From Takakia lepidozioides (taxonomy: Eukaryota > Streptophyta > Takakiopsida > Takakiales > Takakiaceae): DNA of 60,000 bases. This document shows, piece by piece, positions 21,351-32,742 of the stretch. Under the pieces are notes generated by a model, which was not told the DNA's origin, searched no databases, and saw only the letters and a list, made by a program, of their open reading frames with translations. A program made the position numbers and the translations under genes. The stretch lies in NCBI GenBank assembly GCA_030704615.1, contig CM060734.1, forward strand, positions 32,940,042-33,000,041, written 5' to 3'. The first letter of the stretch is position 1; every line of letters starts with the position of its first letter.

Positions 21351-22255
21351 GGGTCGGTATTATACCGACCCCTGAGGAGTCGTTATACTGAAATCCTAGC
21401 AAAATGAGGATCCCAAAATGACCAAGTCATTGGGTCCGACCCCCCTGGCGTCGCTAATACCACGGGGTTGATTTCCCGTCGGTTTCTTCCTGCGACGCCC
21501 CTGCCGACGGTCCCCATCCGACCCCTCTGGGGTCGGATAAGGGTTTTTTTTCCCCCCAAACGGCCTCTGGGCCAACCAAATATATTTTTAACACTGTCTA
21601 CCGTTGTCTTGGGCGTCGCTTTTACGAGGAAATTTGATTATTAAAGTTCTGATTTTGATTTTTTATTATTTAATTTCAATTTAAAGTTTGATTTTTTAGC
21701 ATGAAACCCGTAATCGACCCCTGAATGGACGGTATCCTACCGACTTCTGTACAGTCGCTATTAACAAATAACTAAACAGCTGACTACGACCCCTAAGCAG
21801 TCGCTACGCGCACCCCAATATATATTTGGGAGCTCGAACCGACACCCAGGGAGTCGTTGGTAGCACCCCACACAAACATGAAAAAAATAAAAAATAAATG
21901 AAAAACACACAACGACAGTCTCCCTAGGGGGAGCTGTTAAACAGCGTGGGGGAATTAGCGTAAGGACATGTACCGACCCCCGGGGAGGCGCTGATAGCAA
22001 CCCAAAAATATTTTGCGAAAATACTCACAGCGACCCCCCATGGGTCATTGTTAAGCAACGTCGGGTTATTGTTAGGAAGTTGAAGCGACCCCTAGGAAGG
22101 CGCTGATAGCACCCCCAAAAATATGGACAAAAATGTCTGACAGCAACGGCCTAGGGGTCGCTGTCAACAGCGTCGGGTTATTGTTTAGGGACTTGAAGCG
22201 ACCTCAGGAAAGGCGCTGATAGTGGTAGCGACCCCAGGGAGTCACTAATAGAACC
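21349..22255. repeat. interspersed GCGACCCC / GGGGTCGC palindrome array
   Basis: It opens with a palindrome of two 12-base arms (AGGGGTCGGTAT and its complement) around one central T at 21349-21373. Then come about ten looser units of (A)GCGACCCC with its complement, separated by 40-80 bp, such as CCTAGGGGTCGCTG near 22150. Recurrent spacer words include GCGTCGGGTTATTGTT and AGGCGCTGATAGCA. No transposase is recognisable inside. It could be the subterminal region of a DNA transposon inserted in the gag fragment. Confidence 0.75.
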
Positions 22256-23310
22256 ATTTTTAATTAAATCGAATTTTAATGAATTTTAAATAAGTATTAT
22301 GATTTAAAATATCTAGGATTGCGGATTTGATGGGCGTAATGATTTTATTTTTGGCTCTATTTTGTTCTTCGAATTCAGACTTTGGACTACTACATCCATG
22401 CAAAAGATTGGACCAAAACAAAATATAAAAAAATAAAATAAAATAAAATCTTGGGTACATGATTTTTTTTTTGTTCCATTCTCCATCCATATGCTTAATG
22501 ACAGCGCGTGCAATGTGCTTGCAAAATTTCGCAACAAAAAAAAATCATCTGGACCCAAAATCATATTTTCTTCCCTCATTTGCATTCCAAGATTAAGTTC
22601 TCTTCAACTTCATGCACTTTTCATAGAGAGTTTGCAGAACACAGTTTTTTGTCTGTATGACAAGTAGTTACGTTCATCACTTGAATGACCCATTGAATGA
22701 ACTTGGTTCAAGCTCATCTTTGGTCCACATGTGCTTAAGTATGTTCGGATCACCAATGCAAAGTCGCAAAGATGAGCATCAAGAAGAAATATTCACATCA
22801 ATCGGTTAATCAAATGTATCCAAAGTGCATCATGAGAATATCTACAATGCCCTTCTACGCGATCCCGGTCTCAAAGCAACCCTAATTCTGTCACACGCAT
22901 CCTACTCATGCTGTATCTGGAGGTCCCAAGCATCTCGCGAGAACTAGTATGATGCAAATAGCTCGGTGCCAGCCCTAATAGTCGTACTAGCACATATCAT
23001 CACAAACATGTGCATCCCCTCACAGTATGGGGATAAATGGAGGCCGGTGAAATTGGAGTGCAAGTACTTCAAAATCATATTGACTAACCAAAAAGACGTC
23101 TATCACTATGATATACAACAATTTGCAACTGTTCTTGTCATATTGGCAAATTGTTGTACATCATGGTGGGAGACATCATCTTGGTTGGATCCGTGGTCTG
23201 ATATTTGCCCACTTGCCACCGATTTCTCCGCCCAATGCTCTGGGCATTTGGAAACACAATTCGTGTCAATTTGATTCCGAAGTAGTTGCCCTGTTCGCCT
23301 TGTAACAATG
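22256..23310. other. no gene recognised
   Basis: AT-rich sequence to about 22700, then mixed sequence. Short frames on both strands have no recognisable motif. The part from about 22960 to 23310 may be the 3' end of the CACTA gene that lies upstream on the minus strand. Confidence 0.3.
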
Positions 23311-23323
23311 TGTCGCGTGGGTA

Positions 23324-24016
23324 CTACATCATGTCATCGGGAGGGACATCATCTTCTTCATCAAGCTCCAACTCCTGTCTATTGTCCTCATCAAAGTCAC
23401 TATATTGACCCCTCTCAAGAGAGTCATGATCAGAAGCCGAATCATCATCCATATATTCATATGGCTCTTGCACGACCGGAGGGTCAATTGGAGGCGGAAC
23501 AATAGGATCTTCATCTTCTTGTACATCCTCATTGTCATCGTCATCGTCATCCTCGTTTTCCTCCTCCTCCTCATCCGGCGCAATATTCGCATCAACCACT
23601 TGATCTCCTCCAACATTGTTCAAGGCAGTGTCTTCAATTGCCTCTATCCACGAAGCATCATCTCCCGCATCCGCATCCGCATCGGCCACCTCGGCCACCT
23701 CGGTCGCTTCGGCCACTTCGGCCTCATCACCACCCCAACGGTTTGATCCCTCGGTAAATGTGTCTCCCTCTTGGCCTAGCATGCACAACCACCTTCCAAT
23801 TGCCTAATCTAGTCTTGTCTTAGGAAAAAAAACTTGTTCCATGTCCATCGGCCATGCAAATGGTTCATTGGAGATACGTGTAGAGGGTGTGATCCTAGAA
23901 GTGTTGACCCGCATGAAGCCACACTTGTCAGGCAAGAGGGTTGCATTTGGGCCTACAATGTGGGGTTGGAACCACCTCCCCTTGAAAATAATAGGGCGAT
24001 GGTGATCACAACACAA
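23324..24016 (-). pseudogene. CACTA transposase C-terminal part (DUF4216) with acidic tail
   Basis: The minus strand from 24016 reads RPIIFKGRWFQPHIVGPN, GFMRVNTSRI and EPFAWPMDMEQVFFPKTRLD. The DUF4216 domain that follows TNP2 in plant CACTA elements has the same order: hydrophobic-F-K-C-x-W-(F/Y), then an I/V-N-x-S/N block, then E-P-F-x-L-A-x-Q-x-x-Q-V-F-Y. A TAG follows TRLD, and the same frame then reads AIGRWLCMLGQEGDTFTEGS into a long acidic tail (EEEEENEDDDDDDNED, then PYEYMDDDSASDHDSL) ending at 23324. The TNP2 and DUF4218 portions are absent, so this is a stranded 3' fragment. It is separate from the CACTA gene at 43375-44690. Confidence 0.7.
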
Positions 24017-24272
24017 TTTTAAGTAAATCTGGACTAAAGTTTGGTCCAGAAATAAGGAGAAATATCTGAATATGTATTTTTAAATCATTTAAATGGATCA
24101 TTTTAAATATAAATATAAATATATAAATAATTGTTTGTCTATTAATATATAATATGAGCAATAAAGAAACATTATGTATAAACTTCAGGAGAAAAAGCAG
24201 TTTCTATTTGGCTCATAAAGCAAGTTCCACTGTTCACTTAACGTTTAATAAAAGTTGAATGAGATACCAACA

Positions 24273-24488
24273 GTCAGTAGCTCAGTTGGTGAAGTGCACT
24301 GAGTGCCACCCAGATGATTATGGGGTCAAATCTTGCTACTGACGAGTGTGGTATGTTCCTGGGTGGTGTCCTATTCCAACGCCACATGGCGGGGTTACTG
24401 TGGAAAGAGATTATACTATTAAGGGGGCCTGATTTGTGAGCTGTCGCTCCCAGGTGTTTCCATTATATTAAAAAATAAATTAAAAAAC
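24273..24488 (+). mobile_element. tRNA-headed SINE
   Basis: A 71-nt tRNA-like head spans 24273-24343. Its 5' and 3' ends form a perfect 7-bp acceptor stem (GTCAGTA with TACTGAC), and it has an A-box TAGCTCAGTTGG and a degenerate B-box GGGTCAAATCT. The D and anticodon arms are imperfect, so it is not a functional tRNA. A body of about 110 bp follows, and then an A/T-rich tail (TTAAAAAATAAATTAAAA) ending near 24488. Head, body and tail in that order is the standard SINE layout, transcribed by RNA polymerase III from the internal boxes and moved by a LINE. Target-site duplication was not identified. Confidence 0.65.
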
Positions 24489-24576
24489 GGGTGTCGGGTG
24501 ATAACTCGCTTCATGATCCGCGGCCTGATGGATGATTGGAGCACCAGTCATATTCGTAACCGCGACTGAGCTTATG

Positions 24577-25098
24577 TGGCCGTCAAAGTACCTACCTACT
24601 ACGTCAAAGAGGATGAATGGCGGGCCCATTAATGCATACGGAAAAAGGGTAACGGAACATACGGCGAGTACAGAAAAACGAATTTCTTGTCACGTGTGTT
24701 ATCCTAGTGGACAGGCCAGCGGGGAAAATCCACTAAAGAAAATTAATTCTAAAATCCAGTCACAGCGGTTACAGCCAATCATGAAGCAGGAGCAACTTCA
24801 AGAAAGTGAAATGGTTCTGAGTGCAAGAGTCGGTGTCGTTCCAGGTAACGGGCGTCTCGACGGGACAGACAATCAATGCGATAGTTTTGAAGCTATTCAA
24901 TGCTTGCAAGCCCCGCAGGTTTACAGGACACTACCCATAGCATTTTGTGGCAATCATACGTTTGTGCTTTGTGCTCTGCAGGCATTACTTCAGTTGTTAC
25001 AGCCACAGCCTTACGGTTTCTCTAAAATGAAGAGAGTAAGAGGGATGGTGGAAGGCCGTTACTATGTAACGTACAAGACAAATCAATCAAATATGTGA
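24577..25098 (+). pseudogene. fragment of the post-integrase accessory frame of the large Ty3/gypsy family
   Basis: This stretch translates to WPSKYLPTTSKRMNGGPI, then MKQEQLQESEMVLSARVGVV and LPIAFCGNHTFVLCALQALL. It is nearly identical to the minus-strand frame around 51077-50527. Three differences matter. Where the other copy has a TAG before PIMKQEQ, this one has CAG (QRLQPIMKQ). A 28-codon stretch (RELADYTLAILL onward) is missing. After KRVRGM the homology ends. So this is a truncated copy with an in-frame deletion, and it preserves what looks like the ancestral sense codon. Confidence 0.85.
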
Positions 25099-25099
25099 G

Positions 25100-27987
25100 C
25101 AAAACATGGCACAATGACACAATACCATGAAATGAAATGAAAGACAATGGGGAGACGTTGATGATAAATAACCAGGTTTTATTTTAGAACCATGTCAATT
25201 TGAGTAAGTCTTGCCCCATGCGGCATGGACCAATACAAGTAACGTAAACCATGTCAATGAGAGTATCAACTTCTAGAAGGAGGGCTGAACTCCGTTAGCA
25301 CAAGACGATGTCAGCCGACGTACTTATAATGAAAATATTTTGAGGAAAGTCATTTCCCAAAATCACGATATTTTGACAAGGTTGGAGGGACAAATCTGTA
25401 TTCTTCCGTTGTTCCGAAGGTTTTCGTCAGTAGAAGATGGAAGAAGTCCCTGAAATGTTGTCTCGAGAATCGTTGATATGGTGATGACCTCACAAAAAAT
25501 ATCCTCCAATATTACGCCAATCAACAATGTCTTGTGCGACCGAAGTTCAGTTGTACTTCTCGAAGAATTGGTGGTCTTGCAGACTTTCAATGAATCGCAA
25601 AGATGATGAATTACTCGTATGCTCTTCAAAACATAATGTCCAAGTAACTGATTCTAGAGTAAGATGCTGAAAGTATCCAATTGGGGAGTAAATATGCTGC
25701 TCGTATGCTTCTGGAGAGTGGCTCGGTGGCGAGTACGTTGATGGAGAGAGTGACGTTTTCTGCGAAATCTTCAAGGAAATAGTGTCGGGTGACCAGTCGA
25801 GGTTCATCTGTGACGGGCTGTGGTACTTCTGACGATTTACTGTAAATCACTCGTAAACTGATCACCAACTAAATAATCTCCAACTGACTAACCACCAACT
25901 AACTGATTGGAGCTGTCACAAGCAATGTCAAAAATCCTATTTACTACTAGGTGTTTGATGCTATTGTTGTTCCTGTAGCTGAATTGTATAGTAGTCGTTT
26001 TGCTATTCCCATGCGAACAGTATCAGGTCCCCAGACTGTCATATTCAGACTCCCGTATTAGCCACGGCCCACCATCATTGACCAATATAAAACCATCAGC
26101 TGCATGTCAGCTGAGAACTAGATCTTCGATTCATTGTATGCGACTACAGATAAACACCTTAGCCCACAAGTAGTTGGCCAGCAGCTTGAGATATTTCTCC
26201 GGACTGTGATTAAATGAACTGGAGATTTCATTCTTAGCTGATGGTTTCATGTAGGTGGTGCCTGATTCCGATTTCGGATTATGGCAGTCTCAATGGACCT
26301 GATGTTGTTGGAATGGGAATAGCAAAAAGACTCCTATAGAAATCAGCTACATGAACATACGCAGTATCAAGCATCTTGAAGTATATATGATTGTTGAGAT
26401 TGTTTGCACAGATTGTTAGCGACGGTGTTCCTCCTTTGGCGTCCAGTCCACATGAAAACGACGAGAATGTCGCTGGAGATTGACGTTCAATTGCTGACAT
26501 TCTGCCTCCTCGTAACACCATTTTGGTGTGCAATGATGGACATCAGAATAGGTCAGCTCTTAGAAAAACACGCGTGATCACACGATGTTAATCGTTGGTG
26601 ATCCTCAAAAGAATAATGGATCTCCAAACGAAGGATATAGGAACTAAAAAAAACACCACGAGGATGTTGTCAATAGTTGGAGATCGGATTATGCAAGCAG
26701 GGAGAATGACTTCAAACAACTTAAAGACTATGATTATAAGATACTTGAACAATGCGCCAAGGAACAAGTGACACCATCAGCCTGGATGATTTGAGTGCGT
26801 GTTCTGAAACACATCAATGAATCATCCAGGATGATGGTGTAAAATATTCCGGGACGGATTATCCGAATACCTTGAGTTCTCTCGCTGTAACTGACCTGAA
26901 GTAACTCACTATGCCTGCAGAATCATCACATCTTCAAATGACTGCATTTTCGTTGTTGAATGCGTGAGCATAGAAAAAACATCACTCCGACCAATCACAT
27001 GTAGCACTGTTGAGGTAATATAACACTTTGGCAGTCGGCTGGAGAACCAGGACAATGCTGAATTTTGCTTTTCGAACCATGAGTGATCGCGCGACAAATC
27101 TTTGCCTCTACCACCATTGAGAACCACAACGAGCCGAGTGCATCTAGATTTCAATCAACCACATGGTGCCATCAGTTCGTCAGGGAAAAAATTTCAAAGC
27201 CGCCAAAATAACTTCAATCCATTTGAAGAGAGATTTTAACAGAGCTTCACAATCCGCTCAGGAACAAATGAGACGACCATCGTGGGAGCTTGAATTACGA
27301 GATAAGAACGGCGAATTCAGTCATAGACGATGATCATGTCACTTGTTCCCCATTGTAATATGAAAACGGAAAATTTCTTCTCCTCCAACCTCCTCCAGCC
27401 TGATCTGTTATTGCTTAAACTGACAATGAAGTCAACTTGTTTTGATAACATCTGATGGCACTGCTGATCCATGCTAGCTCCACAAGAGGATATATGAAGG
27501 AACCACGCGCGATCGCGGGTGATTTCTCTCAAACTTCGATGACTAACATTACAGCCGAAGGGTCTGGCATAACATTGACAGAGTTAAATAACGTATGTGT
27601 GTAATGAACAGGCCGGCCATAGTTTAATTCATCAATAACACAGAGTTGCTTCCCAAACGGCTCACACTCAACGCATATGTTCGAGATCGCCTTCGGTTAG
27701 CACTGATGGCGGAATTCTGTGCACCCGAGGAGATGGATACAGTGGGAGATTGATGTAAGATATGACCAGACACCTCATTGGGAGCTGTACTTGATGACCT
27801 TGACAAACGTAAAGCCTCGCGGTCCCTCCGTTCAGTCTTATGCTGCCGTTCCTCTTTCTTCTCCTGTCAAATTTGATTCTGAACTTGACACTGGAATATA
27901 ACTGTGTGGAGGCAGCACATAAGGGAATTGTTAAAGAAAATACAAAGATCATTGAAATATCATTGATCTCACAAAAGTCATGTGAAG
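25100..27987. other. no gene recognised
   Basis: About 2.9 kb with only short, motif-less frames on both strands. An inverted pair of short words (TTTTGCTATTCCC near 26000 and GGGAATAGCAAAA near 26313) can form a loop of about 300 bp. The right part may be the 3' flank or internal non-coding part of the hAT element whose transposase starts at 30494, but I could not find its second terminus. Confidence 0.3.
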
Positions 27988-30494
27988 TCAACAAACGTAT
28001 AAGTACAAATGGAGGTTGAAGTAAAGCTGATGGACTACACACAAAATAGGGCAATGTTCGTCATCGGGCCAGATGAAACGACAATGGCCGGTCGTCGTCA
28101 TCCATTCGACTTGCAGAAGTCCCGCAACAGAAGAAGCATCTCCCAGGATCGGAGTAGCGATGGAATGAATTACATAAGGGGGAGGGAGACTAGATGGACC
28201 AGCATGGGATGGACCGGCTTGAGAAAGAGAAACATGAGATGGAGCGGCGTGAGATGAAGCACGGTTCACAGGGGCACGATGTCGGTGAAGGAATGACAAC
28301 GGCCGGTTGTCATCATCCGACGATTCGACCTGCACATCTCCCGCAGTCCGTGGAACTCGTGGTGGGGGAGAGTTGACCTCAACTTCATTGTTGAGAGTGT
28401 GCTCCACTGGGGGAAGGAGATCCGCAATTGGGATGACACCATGTCGCAGTTCATCAACAACAATGTCATCGGAGGATGGATGCATTGCAGCATCATCGTC
28501 ATTAAATTCATATGGGTCATGTGGAGGATTGCCCACATCATCGGACCCATCCCAGCCGTCGGAGTCGGAGTTCCTCGCGGCGTCGGTGTCATCATTGCTG
28601 CTAGATTGGACCTTTGAGGCAGATTCTTCAGACAACAGATTCTTCTCGTACCATGCAGATGCGTCACTTGCTGTCATCTCTCGCAGTAGCCTACAATTCG
28701 TGTAGACATAAACCAATTTGTCAGCCCTGGCAGGATTCAACCTGTTGCGAATCTTGTTGTGAACAAACGAGTAACTGCTCCAGTTCCGCTCACAGGACGA
28801 GGCAGAGCACACTTGAGCAAGAATACGCTTTGCAATGAGAGCTAACGTTCTTGCTCCAGCTCCAATCAGATCCCACCATTCATATGGCAACATGTTCATT
28901 GCTTTTGGATCCGGCATGCCGTACAAGCCCGGCTTTGGCATCCACATCGTCTCTCAAATCCGTATTGTCCAGCAAGGCCCCCGCATAATGCAAGTCCGTG
29001 CGAACCATCCGTTTGCGGTCGTAAAATGCATCCTCGGTCCTTGCCGCCAAATCATCGTCCATAGAAAATGGAGGACGCCTCAAGGATTGCACGTGCTTCT
29101 CAAGGTTTTCCAATATCAACCATGCTTTATCCATTATTGGTTGTTTTCCATCAAACTCTCGCAAAGCAATCAACACCGGCTCCACCATGTACACAAAATT
29201 TGCATATTTCGCCCAGAAATCGTCGGAGCGAATGATTGCGCAGACCCTCCGACTTTTGCTCAAAGACTTGGACTTACGAGAGTCGCGTAAGATGCCCACA
29301 TATGCATCCCATTGAGGGTCAATGATCACCTGCTTCAAACCCCGCCCTCACAATCACCAGTTGATCCACCATCAAAAAGTTTGTGGCAAAGCGGGTTTCA
29401 CCCGGGTTCCTAAGGCTGTATTTGGGTTCATGCTTTCTAAACAATGCCAGAGGGATGTGATGTGTACGAATGAATATCACAACCGACTTTGCTTTTTTTA
29501 CTAGTTGTTTCATCCATGATTCTTTTCCCCAATCCTCCAAAAGGAGATCAAAGATATGAGCAGCACACCCTTGGTAATATAGATGGGGATATCATACCAT
29601 CAAAATATCGGTCATATTAACCATGTTAGATGCATTGTCCGTGCACACTTGGACAATTTTATCAGCTCCAATTTTATCGATGAAACTCGTCAACAACCCT
29701 GCTTGATAACGTGCATCTTTTCTTTCCCTGCTTGTGTCAACGGATCCCAAAAATTGTTCCCTCGCAAGACAGACCAGCATGACATTGAACAGTGGTCGAT
29801 TAGTAACAGAACTCCAACCGTCCGCACATATAGTGCTTCCATATTTCCGGAGAGAATCACCTGTCTTTTCATTCACAATTTGGGTGAGGTCAGACATAGC
29901 CTCTTCTAGCAATCATGTGCAGAGATCGCGATAACTCGAAGGTGTGTATGTGGACTTGGAATCGGACGTGGCTTTGACAGTCGCCACAAACATAGGAAGC
30001 CTCAAGACATTGAACGGAATATTGGCCTCGTAGAAAAATTGGCCCCACTTCTTATCCAGAGTCATCTTGTGCGACAAATTTAAGCCTTATTGCATTGATT
30101 GTTGCCTCAATGGTCTGGTTCGTACAAGTACTGACGTACAATCGGGTGTTGCTCCTGACCCACCGGCTTCTCCACGAACAGCAGACGCCTCACAAGAATC
30201 CCCCTGGGTACAACTCTGAGGGACATTTTGATTCGAACCTGGAGTATTTGGCTCAGAAGCCGCGGCCACATCAAGAGACGGTGGGATATTGCCTCCACAT
30301 TGGGCAAAATGGGCTTTCACTCGCATGGAGGCTTTTGGGCACAAACTAACACCTGCATTCTTCCCATCTCTATAGCCGAGGTGATATAACATGCGATCTT
30401 TGCGACCCGCCAGCTTCAATGCACATAGATTGCATTGAACACCGTGCTTTTTGTGCGGGTCTACAGTGAACCAAGGTATCCACTCCTCCCTCAT
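27988..30494 (-). pseudogene. hAT transposase (BED, DUF659, dimerisation domain), broken
   Basis: The minus strand from the ATG at 30494 reads EEWIPWFTVDPHKKHGVQ, then a BED finger (QCNLCALKL with H and C downstream). A DUF659 block lies near 29912-29592 (STICADGWSSVTNRPLFNV, VQVCTDNASNMVNM), followed by the familiar GETRFATNFLMVDQL stretch near 29400. The C-terminal hAT dimerisation region (WWDLIGAGARTLALIAKR, SSCERNWSSYSFVHNKIRN) is near 28880-28700, with an acidic tail. hAT enzymes cut and paste DNA and leave 8-bp duplications. Lesions: a TGA before LLEEAMSDL near 29914 and frame changes near 30087, 29592, 29319 and 28900. It is therefore not active as written. The promoter and hairpin array lie upstream. 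Confidence 0.85.
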
Positions 30495-30804
30495 CCTCAC
30501 ACCCAAAACCTAACCACAGACTTAAGGTTGAACGAAGAATACTAGTGTACTTGGTAGATTTGTTAAGAGCAATAGAAGTTAGAACAGAATGCGATGGCCC
30601 AACACTACGGCATCAATCCAAGTGGATCAATGCACCATGTAGTATTGTGCTTTTCGACAATTTGTTGCAGTGGCTCTGGTGGAAGCCACAACAGCAAACG
30701 GTCCGCACCCTCCTCTTGGGCTTACATTCTTGCTCAAAGAATAGAGAACATTCACTCGCCACAAAAGTGTTTGCAACAAAAGAAGTGAGGGGCACTGGGA
30801 CCAC

Positions 30805-30812
30805 CTTATATA
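30805..30812 (-). promoter_or_regulatory. TATA box of the second hAT element
   Basis: TATATAAG on the minus strand lies about 310 bp upstream of the transposase ATG and just inside the hairpin array. This is the same arrangement as at 2361. The surrounding sequence reads like an ordinary core promoter, and a short intron or leader between TATA and ATG is possible. Confidence 0.6.
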
Positions 30813-30864
30813 TCATCCAGCCTCCAAGCCTCCCATGCTCGACGAATCAGAATCCAATGTTGCG

Positions 30865-31420
30865 ACCGCTCCAGGTCGTACGAGGAAGTCGCATGTCATT
30901 TTTTTAAAAAAAACTGTTGCGACCACCCTCATGCTGGTGAGTCGCAAATATTAAAAAACAGAAAATTGCTGCGACCACCCCCCTGCTGGTGGTCGCGCCT
31001 ATTAAAAAAAATAAAAATACTACGACCACCTCCATGCTCGTGGTCACAGAGATTATTAAATAAAAATTAAAAATAAAAATTACTGCGACCACCCTCTGCT
31101 GGTGGTCGCACCTATTAAAAAAATAGAAAAATGTTGCGACCACCCTCATGCTGGTGGTCGCAGATATTAAAAAATAGAAAAATGTTGCGACCACCCCCTT
31201 GATGGTGGTCGCACCTATTACAAATAAAATAAAAATTGTGCGACCACCAGTAGCGGTGGTCGCAACTATTTAAGAAAAGAAAAAAATGCGACCACCCCTG
31301 CTGGTGGTCGCATCTATTTTTAAAAAACAAAAAATGCTGCGACAACCCCTCTGCTGGTGGTCGCAACTATGAAAAAATAAGATAAATTCTGCGACCACCA
31401 CCATTTGGAGGTCGCACCAA
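30865..31420. repeat. hairpin array of the second hAT element, period about 51 bp
   Basis: About ten units of GCGACCACC, a 5-8 base loop (CCTCTGCT, CCTCATGCT, CCCCTGCT) and GGTGGTCGC, spaced by A-rich runs. It belongs to the same family as 1862-2300 but in reverse orientation. Several units show arm changes (CTCGTGGTCACAG near 31030, GTGAGTCGCA near 30940). Confidence 0.9.
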
Positions 31421-31499
31421 TTTAACAATAATGATCTAAAAATGACCTCAAATATTGGCGGATGGAGTAATTTATAAAATAATTCATTCACTTGCCAAG

Positions 31500-31642
31500 G
31501 TGTCGTTTGGAATACAACGTGTCCACCTACGTGGCATATTTTTCATCTAACTCATGTTTTACTGATTTTTCGGCAAAACTGACGTGACGTTGGTCGCATT
31601 AGCGTCAGGTCCGACGTGACGTCACTGACGTGTGCAACCCTG
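31500..31642 (-). mobile_element. hAT terminus, transposase-promoter side
   Basis: Read on the minus strand from 31642 it begins CAGGGTTGCACACGTCAG, then GTGACGTCACGTCGG. A CAGGG-type start is common for hAT terminal inverted repeats. The next eight bases outside are CATAGTAC, the expected length of a hAT target duplication. No second copy of that octamer was found on the far side, so the opposite end remains unplaced. The GACGT-rich composition matches 1590-1670. Confidence 0.6.
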
Positions 31643-32043
31643 CATAGTACTCGGCTTTCGCCTTCAAGCATGTCTCTGCTATTTCTTGCTGCATACATTG
31701 GCCATGGAACCATCAAATACTAGAAATTCTTTGAAGAAACCAGTCTGAAAATAAACACAAGTGAGGAGGCATACCGTGTATATGTAGTCAAGAAATGCCT
31801 CCCTTGTCAAGTTGTACCATGTGCTGGTCTTCTTCTCAGCACATCTCTTCATCTATAGAGGACTCAACACGTTTGCAAAGGAATCCAATGGCATCAACCT
31901 TGTCTTTTGAACACGGAAAAAAGTGTGACAAAGATTGGTCGTCACATGGGAGGTTTCGTTCGACCTGCGAATATCCATACACCTGTAAGACGACTATAGG
32001 AAATTCAGAAGCACAGAATCAAGGCAAAACGCAATGTGAAATC

Positions 32044-32628
32044 TTACTTGGTGATGTCGTGCATGGCAGTCAAAAGCTGTGTGATGCGTCCTTTGTGATC
32101 CAGTACCATGGAAACTACACTCCAGTGCCAATCCTTCTCGTCTGAGTGCAAGCTAGAAATATACTCCATCCAGGCCAGCAATCGATGGTTCTCGTCCCAA
32201 ACAAAAAACATCTTTCCTATGAAAGCTTCTGTGGAAACCTTTTTCGACAGCTTAGCCTCGAACTCCCTACTCACTTCCCGCCAGCATGCATCCGGCCAGC
32301 TTTGCTCTATGTCCTCTATTACAAGGCACTCCTCTCCTTTCGTGTTGGTTGTGGATACATAGAACACCGCAGATCCCTTCACATACCCGTGAACAAAATC
32401 GTTCTTTAACTTTGTGATGTCGTTTCTCAGTGCGGATCGGACAGCGGGCATACAAATCATTCTGCATAGTGGGATATGGAGGTTTCCTCCAGCAACCTCC
32501 ATTGACAAAATTACCTTCGAAGAGTTAACTTTCTGGCCCCCGATTACCGCCTCGGCCTTGTCGGCATAGTGGTCATCATATGCTTCCTCCTCATCTTCAC
32601 CTTCTGCCATGGCCCTATCTCCGGCCAC
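32044..32628 (-). CDS. unrecognised protein, 194-codon open frame
   Basis: A clean frame from 32628 (MAGDRAMAEGEDEEEAYDD) shows coding character throughout, for example ITKLKNDFVHGYVKGSAVF, FFVWDENHRLLAWMEYI and DWHWSVVSMVLDHKGRI. The acidic start is followed by what looks like a folded domain rich in aromatic residues. I cannot assign a family. Its neighbours are transposon fragments, and the frame is opposite in strand to the fragments at 32743-34790, so it is likely a mobile-element gene rather than a host gene. That is inference. Confidence 0.45.
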   Translation of the reverse strand: MAGDRAMAEGEDEEEAYDDHYADKAEAVIGGQKVNSSKVILSMEVAGGNLHIPLCRMICMPAVRSALRNDITKLKNDFVHGYVKGSAVFYVSTTNTKGEECLVIEDIEQSWPDACWREVSREFEAKLSKKVSTEAFIGKMFFVWDENHRLLAWMEYISSLHSDEKDWHWSVVSMVLDHKGRITQLLTAMHDITK

Positions 32629-32742
32629 AGTCTTCCTTTCTTTTTCTCTGCACCAAAACGAGTTTCTTGAGCAGGTGAAAGTGCACTACGACAATTATGG
32701 ATCCAAACCCGAAATGACCCAAGAAAACTGCATCGCCTGTCT

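Noticed and set aside
23405-23746. Plus-strand frame rich in Ile/Val/Arg that resembles membrane segments.
   Set aside because: It is antisense to the acidic GAT/GAA-rich tail of the CACTA fragment.
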